Source: Antitrichia curtipendula
Taxonomy: Eukaryota; Streptophyta; Bryopsida; Hypnales; Leucodontaceae
Length of the DNA: 64,000 nucleotides
NCBI GenBank assembly: GCA_951230915.1
Contig: OX579642.1
Coordinates: 9,238,001 to 9,302,000, forward strand
Direction: 5' to 3'
Positions 60,176-64,000 of the stretch are shown one piece after another. The notes under the pieces are model-generated. The model was not told the origin of the DNA, made no database searches, and was given only the letters and a program-made list of their open reading frames with translations. A program made the translations under genes and the position numbers. Position 1 is the first letter of the stretch; every line of letters starts with the position of its first letter.

Positions 60176-60559
60176 GATAACCTTGATTAAAATGAAATGA
60201 TTTGATGACGAAGTTCACATAAATCTTTAGAACAATTGAACAAAATGTTTGACACTTGCCAATGAAACGAGATGAAGTTGTTAACGAGGCCTTCAAAACC
60301 AAGTAATCACCAAAATAATTTGGTGCAATTTAGTATCCGAGCACAATCGTTCACACACCAAAACGGAAAGGGCGCGCAGAGCCACACAAAGGCACTGGAT
60401 CACCCACTCTGCAAGGGAAACGATTGTGAAGAATAAGCCGTCCGCCGTGCTATTTATGGAGTTCAAAGGTGGACCAAGCAATGCGGACCCGTACGTGCAA
60501 ATCAGATGCCCCAGAATCGGACGAGCAGATCGTGCGGACAGAAACTAGTGTCTGCTAGA

Positions 60560-60780
60560 TTGCACGGCCACCGTCAAAGGCGGTTGCACCGACGGACGGA
60601 GGTAGCGGACGGGAGCACAGACGATCGATCGTACGGTCGGACGGGCAAGCGGACGCCCCGACCGCCAGACCCCGTCCGTCCAACAGTCCGTCCGCGGGAC
60701 AGTCCGCGTGTCCGACAGCCTGTCTGCAAGACAGGCCATGCCGACGGGCCATCCGACCGTCCACTGGACGGTCGACCTTA
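60560..60780. promoter_or_regulatory. GTCCG/CGGAC cluster upstream of the hAT-like remnant
   Basis: Very GC-rich; GACGGACGG, GTCCGTCC, GCGGGACAGTCCGC and CCACTGGACGG words in both senses, similar to 1195-1392 and 20222-20400. It lies upstream of the minus-strand remnant at 60175, where a promoter would be. Confidence 0.45.
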
Positions 60781-60799
60781 AAAAGCATGTATGTCAAAA

Positions 60800-63700
60800 G
60801 ACGTCAGGGGATCAACGCCCACGTACATGGGACGTCCGCGCGGATGTCTGGACGTCATGTCAACCCTGGCTCGAAGTGTGGGATGAGCGTTGGTGTGCTC
60901 ATGGGCAGACGTCGTGGCAGGGTATCAGGGGTTGCAGAGGAACTGCTGTCATCATGCACTCTTCTGGGCGGTACATACACCACCTACTTGATTTGCTCCT
61001 CAACCTCCACTGTCTCTGTCATTGGATACCCCATTGTTTGAAATTTGTTATTCTGCACACAAGTACTTAATACAAATCAACATTTTTGAAACTGTAGAGC
61101 ACAACTTACTGTAGTTAAATAGAGTTTGGCAACAACCTGTTGCTTTGCTTTGCTAAGTACAAGCTCGACAAAAAAAGTGTGTACACTTACCCAACTACAG
61201 CAAAAGCTTGTAGCAGTTGAAGTTAACAACTTGCAAGAAGAAAGAACACATTCACAAAGAGAGTAATGAGAAATCCATATAAAAGTATTGATTTGCATAT
61301 TATAAGTTACCTCCCGAGAATCTCCCTCATGCAGAGAAGACGATTGTCAGGAGTGCATCCCCTACGGCATTCAGCGAAGTGTGATCTGACAGAGAAGAAA
61401 AGTACGCAAGCAGTCTGCGAGGAAGAAGCGAAGAGTGAGCAATTGAATGGGGTTTTGTCCAAACTTATAGAAACAAAGCACGCGCGGTATGCAATGGAAT
61501 TTGGTTGTATCGTAGCGCAGTCATGCGCCAGGAAGGACTTCGAAACAAAGCACGCAACCTCAACACGTGACGTGTATTTTAATTAAGTTTCCTGCCTGTT
61601 CAGCTTACTGGAGTAAGACAATTTAGTTTTTCTTCAATCGCGTGCAGTTGTCAATTAGGTGTTTGAATGCTAGCTTGCGAATATACTAGAATGTGATGCA
61701 GTGCAAATTTGGATTTAGTATACAGTAAGACGCTATGTGTGCCGTTAATTAAGTTGTTAATTGCGATTGAAAGTGTTCGTCCAGGTTCATTTCACAATGC
61801 CATGACGTGCCTGAGCGAGGAAAGGGTCTGAGGTGACGGCCGATCTCCTATGGAATCACTTTCTGTCAATCAATTACAATTCAGCTCATTTAGGAGGGAC
61901 ACTTAAACTCATCACTAGTCTACTGTGAACACGTTTTATTTTGAGATTGGCAAATGTTTTTTGTATCTTTAAGTTGACAAGCAATTGGAGATTTCAATGC
62001 ACCAATGAATGCATCATTTGGATACGGTATGCAAAAGTTATGAAGGGTCAAAAAATAATAGGTAGATATATGTTCTAAAATCACTTTTTCAAGTATCGTC
62101 AATACATATTGATTTTGGAGATGTATATAGTGTGAATCTTTGATTAAGTGGCGCTTTTTTGCACCTGACCCATTTAGGTGTCCCATGCCTTTAATAAATT
62201 ACACTTTACAACTTGCAACATGCATGTACTTTAATGACATGTATATTGATCATTAGACATTCCTTCAATTGAATGAATGAACCTGGAACATTTCATATGG
62301 CCACACATATGGCAATATGGCATTTTAAAGGTACACAATTTTTATTTATTTATGTATTCTCCTACAATATTATTGTCATGCATGCAGCATGTTGGAATCA
62401 CCGACTCACTGTTGAAGCAATTATAAGGAGTTTGATCAAATAAAATGAACATCATTATTACTTCATTAGGTTATAGGAATAAACATGAGTGGAATACCAA
62501 AGGGTATGAAAGCAATATTTGGGCACCATACTTGTTGCAATCTTATGACGCATTTGGCGTTCTATAATGTGCCATAAAGGCATATGGAATTGGTTTTCAA
62601 AGAATGTACAACACAATCAATACATCATAGGAGTAAACATCCATGGGTAGGATAGAAAAGGACATGAAAGTAGCAACTAGTGTCTATTTGCTACTATAGC
62701 AGTTGCAACTTTTGTCACATGATCAATACATCATAGGAAAAAACATGGATAGGATAGAAAGAGGCACAAAAGTAGTAATTGGTGCCTATGTGCCTCCATA
62801 CCACCATACCAATTGCAGCTTTTGTCACATATGCAGCACACTAGAGTAAGCCATGAAGGCATAAAAAATTTGATCTCAAAGAACGACAAGTGTCGATGTC
62901 GACATCATTACGTCATAGGAATTAAAGAATAAATATGGGTGGGATAGAAAAGGACATGAAAGCAACATTTGGCGCCGAAGTGCCACCATATCCATTGTAA
63001 TCTTTTTATTTTTTGGTTCAGACCATGTGATTTTCAATATTGTCTATATTTGATCTGATAGCTTCCTGAAGGTAAAGCAAATAATGTGGTCTATGCATAC
63101 ATTACCTAGTCCAAAGTTCAATTTATATGCAAAATCAATGATTTTTAATTTTACATTGAAATTATATATCATTGATCTCATCGGAATTTCAATATATAAA
63201 TTTGTGAAAGCCTCATATCAACAAAAAATATGAGATTACAAAATCCATATTTGTATCTACATTTGTATATGTATTTATAATTATATACGTCATATTCAAA
63301 TTTTTACCTACATTTTTTTACTTTTGAGTAGGAAATTTTATATTTTTTAGTATTTAGGTGATTTTATTGAGTAGAATTGGTTGGTGCTTTTGAAAAAATA
63401 GTTGGGAAATGCAATAGAAATATTTGTTAAATAATCAATTAGTTTCATGCATAATTTGATGAAAGATTAGGGATTTAAAACCAAAACTACTTTAAACAAG
63501 ATCTGGTAAAATAACCAATTTTGATAAATGGAAAAATGTTGAAAAAGTGAAAACCAAAATACTACCTAAGTAGATAAATAAAATTAGAATTAAATAAAAT
63601 ATTCCCTCCCAAAAAAAATAAAAAATGAAAAATAAAATAAAAATATTATGGATAGAAAATGGTACTAGAAATAAACTATAAACTAAAATAAATTGGAAAT

Positions 63701-64000
63701 ACAAAAGAAATACAAAAATGAATTACAAATAAATGACTAAAAATTGTAAAAAATGAAGCTAAACGTAAATCATTAAACGAAAAAAATTATAAAAAAATAA
63801 AAACACAAAAGAAGTTAGTAAGACTAAAACCTCTAATAGAATACTAGAGTAGTAAGGATAACACTTAAAATAGTGAAAGAAATACTAAAATGGGGATTAT
63901 TCAATAATCTAGAGGGATGTTTGATTAAATTAGCATAATTTACACAAAAATAGCACATTTATAGTAGTTTAGTATGATTTGCATTAATTTGGTGTGGTTG
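60800..64000. other. Gene-poor region with a diverged tandem repeat
   Basis: No convincing gene. At about 62460-63010 diverged units of roughly 115-180 bp recur, with ACATCATAGGAATAAACATG, GGATAGAAAAGGACATGAAA, GGTGCC...CACCATA and TTGCAACTTTTGTCACAT. From 63000 on the sequence is AT-rich with A-runs. A 106-codon frame at 61266-61586 (low Gly, no motif) is not supported. Confidence 0.5.

Noticed and set aside
61266..61586. 106-codon plus-strand frame
   Set aside because: No motif, no splice context, no repeat relation; not supported as a gene.

Overview
This window is nuclear DNA from a eukaryote of the plant lineage. Genes are split by many short GT-AG introns. The mobile DNA is of MULE-like and hAT types with 9-bp and 8-bp target duplications, and there are degenerate TTTAGGG-like runs. 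I cannot fix the species; a seedless plant or streptophyte alga with a large, repeat-rich genome fits best. There is no prokaryotic operon structure and I see no rRNA, tRNA or CRISPR.

The dominant content is one family of large (~13 kb) DNA transposons present three times. Each copy has GAGCGG-rich terminal inverted repeats and two divergently transcribed genes. One gene is a MULE-like DDE transposase with a SWIM zinc finger. The other is a long multi-exon protein with a ParB-like N-terminal domain and a C-terminal beta-class amino-methyltransferase-like domain. Element A is 3083-16152. Element BD is 21729-58162. Element C is 37249-51350.

The copies are nested. BD interrupted a protein-kinase-like gene (20612-21728 on the left, 58163-58461 on the right). 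BD was then split inside intron 1 of its methyltransferase gene by a 23.7-kb hAT-type foldback element (28409-52101; duplicated target ATTGTCGC/ATTGTCAC). Element C in turn sits inside that hAT element (9-bp duplication CCCTTCACC). With the inserts removed, BD is again about 12.7 kb.

Each copy carries its own class of short GC-rich palindrome, almost all in introns or between the two genes: CGCGG/CCGCG type in A, GCCGATATCGGC type in BD, CTCTCGG/CCGAGAG type in C. In C one such palindrome is repeated ten times in a 181-bp tandem array. A ParB-like plus methyltransferase protein next to copy-specific palindromes suggests a self-recognition or self-marking system carried by a plant transposon. 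This is inference.

All copies are decayed. Where homologues allow it, most premature stops sit at Arg, Gln or Trp codons, as expected from C-to-T transitions in methylated DNA.

Layout: 1-3073 repeats with an LTR-like promoter hairpin; 3083-16152 element A; 16162-20220 gene-poor repeats; 20222-21728 kinase-like gene with a GTCCG-rich upstream cluster; 21729-58162 element BD with nested hAT and C; 58163-58461 kinase remnant; 59077-60175 hAT-like gene remnant with a GTCCG cluster upstream; 60800-64000 gene-poor AT-rich DNA.
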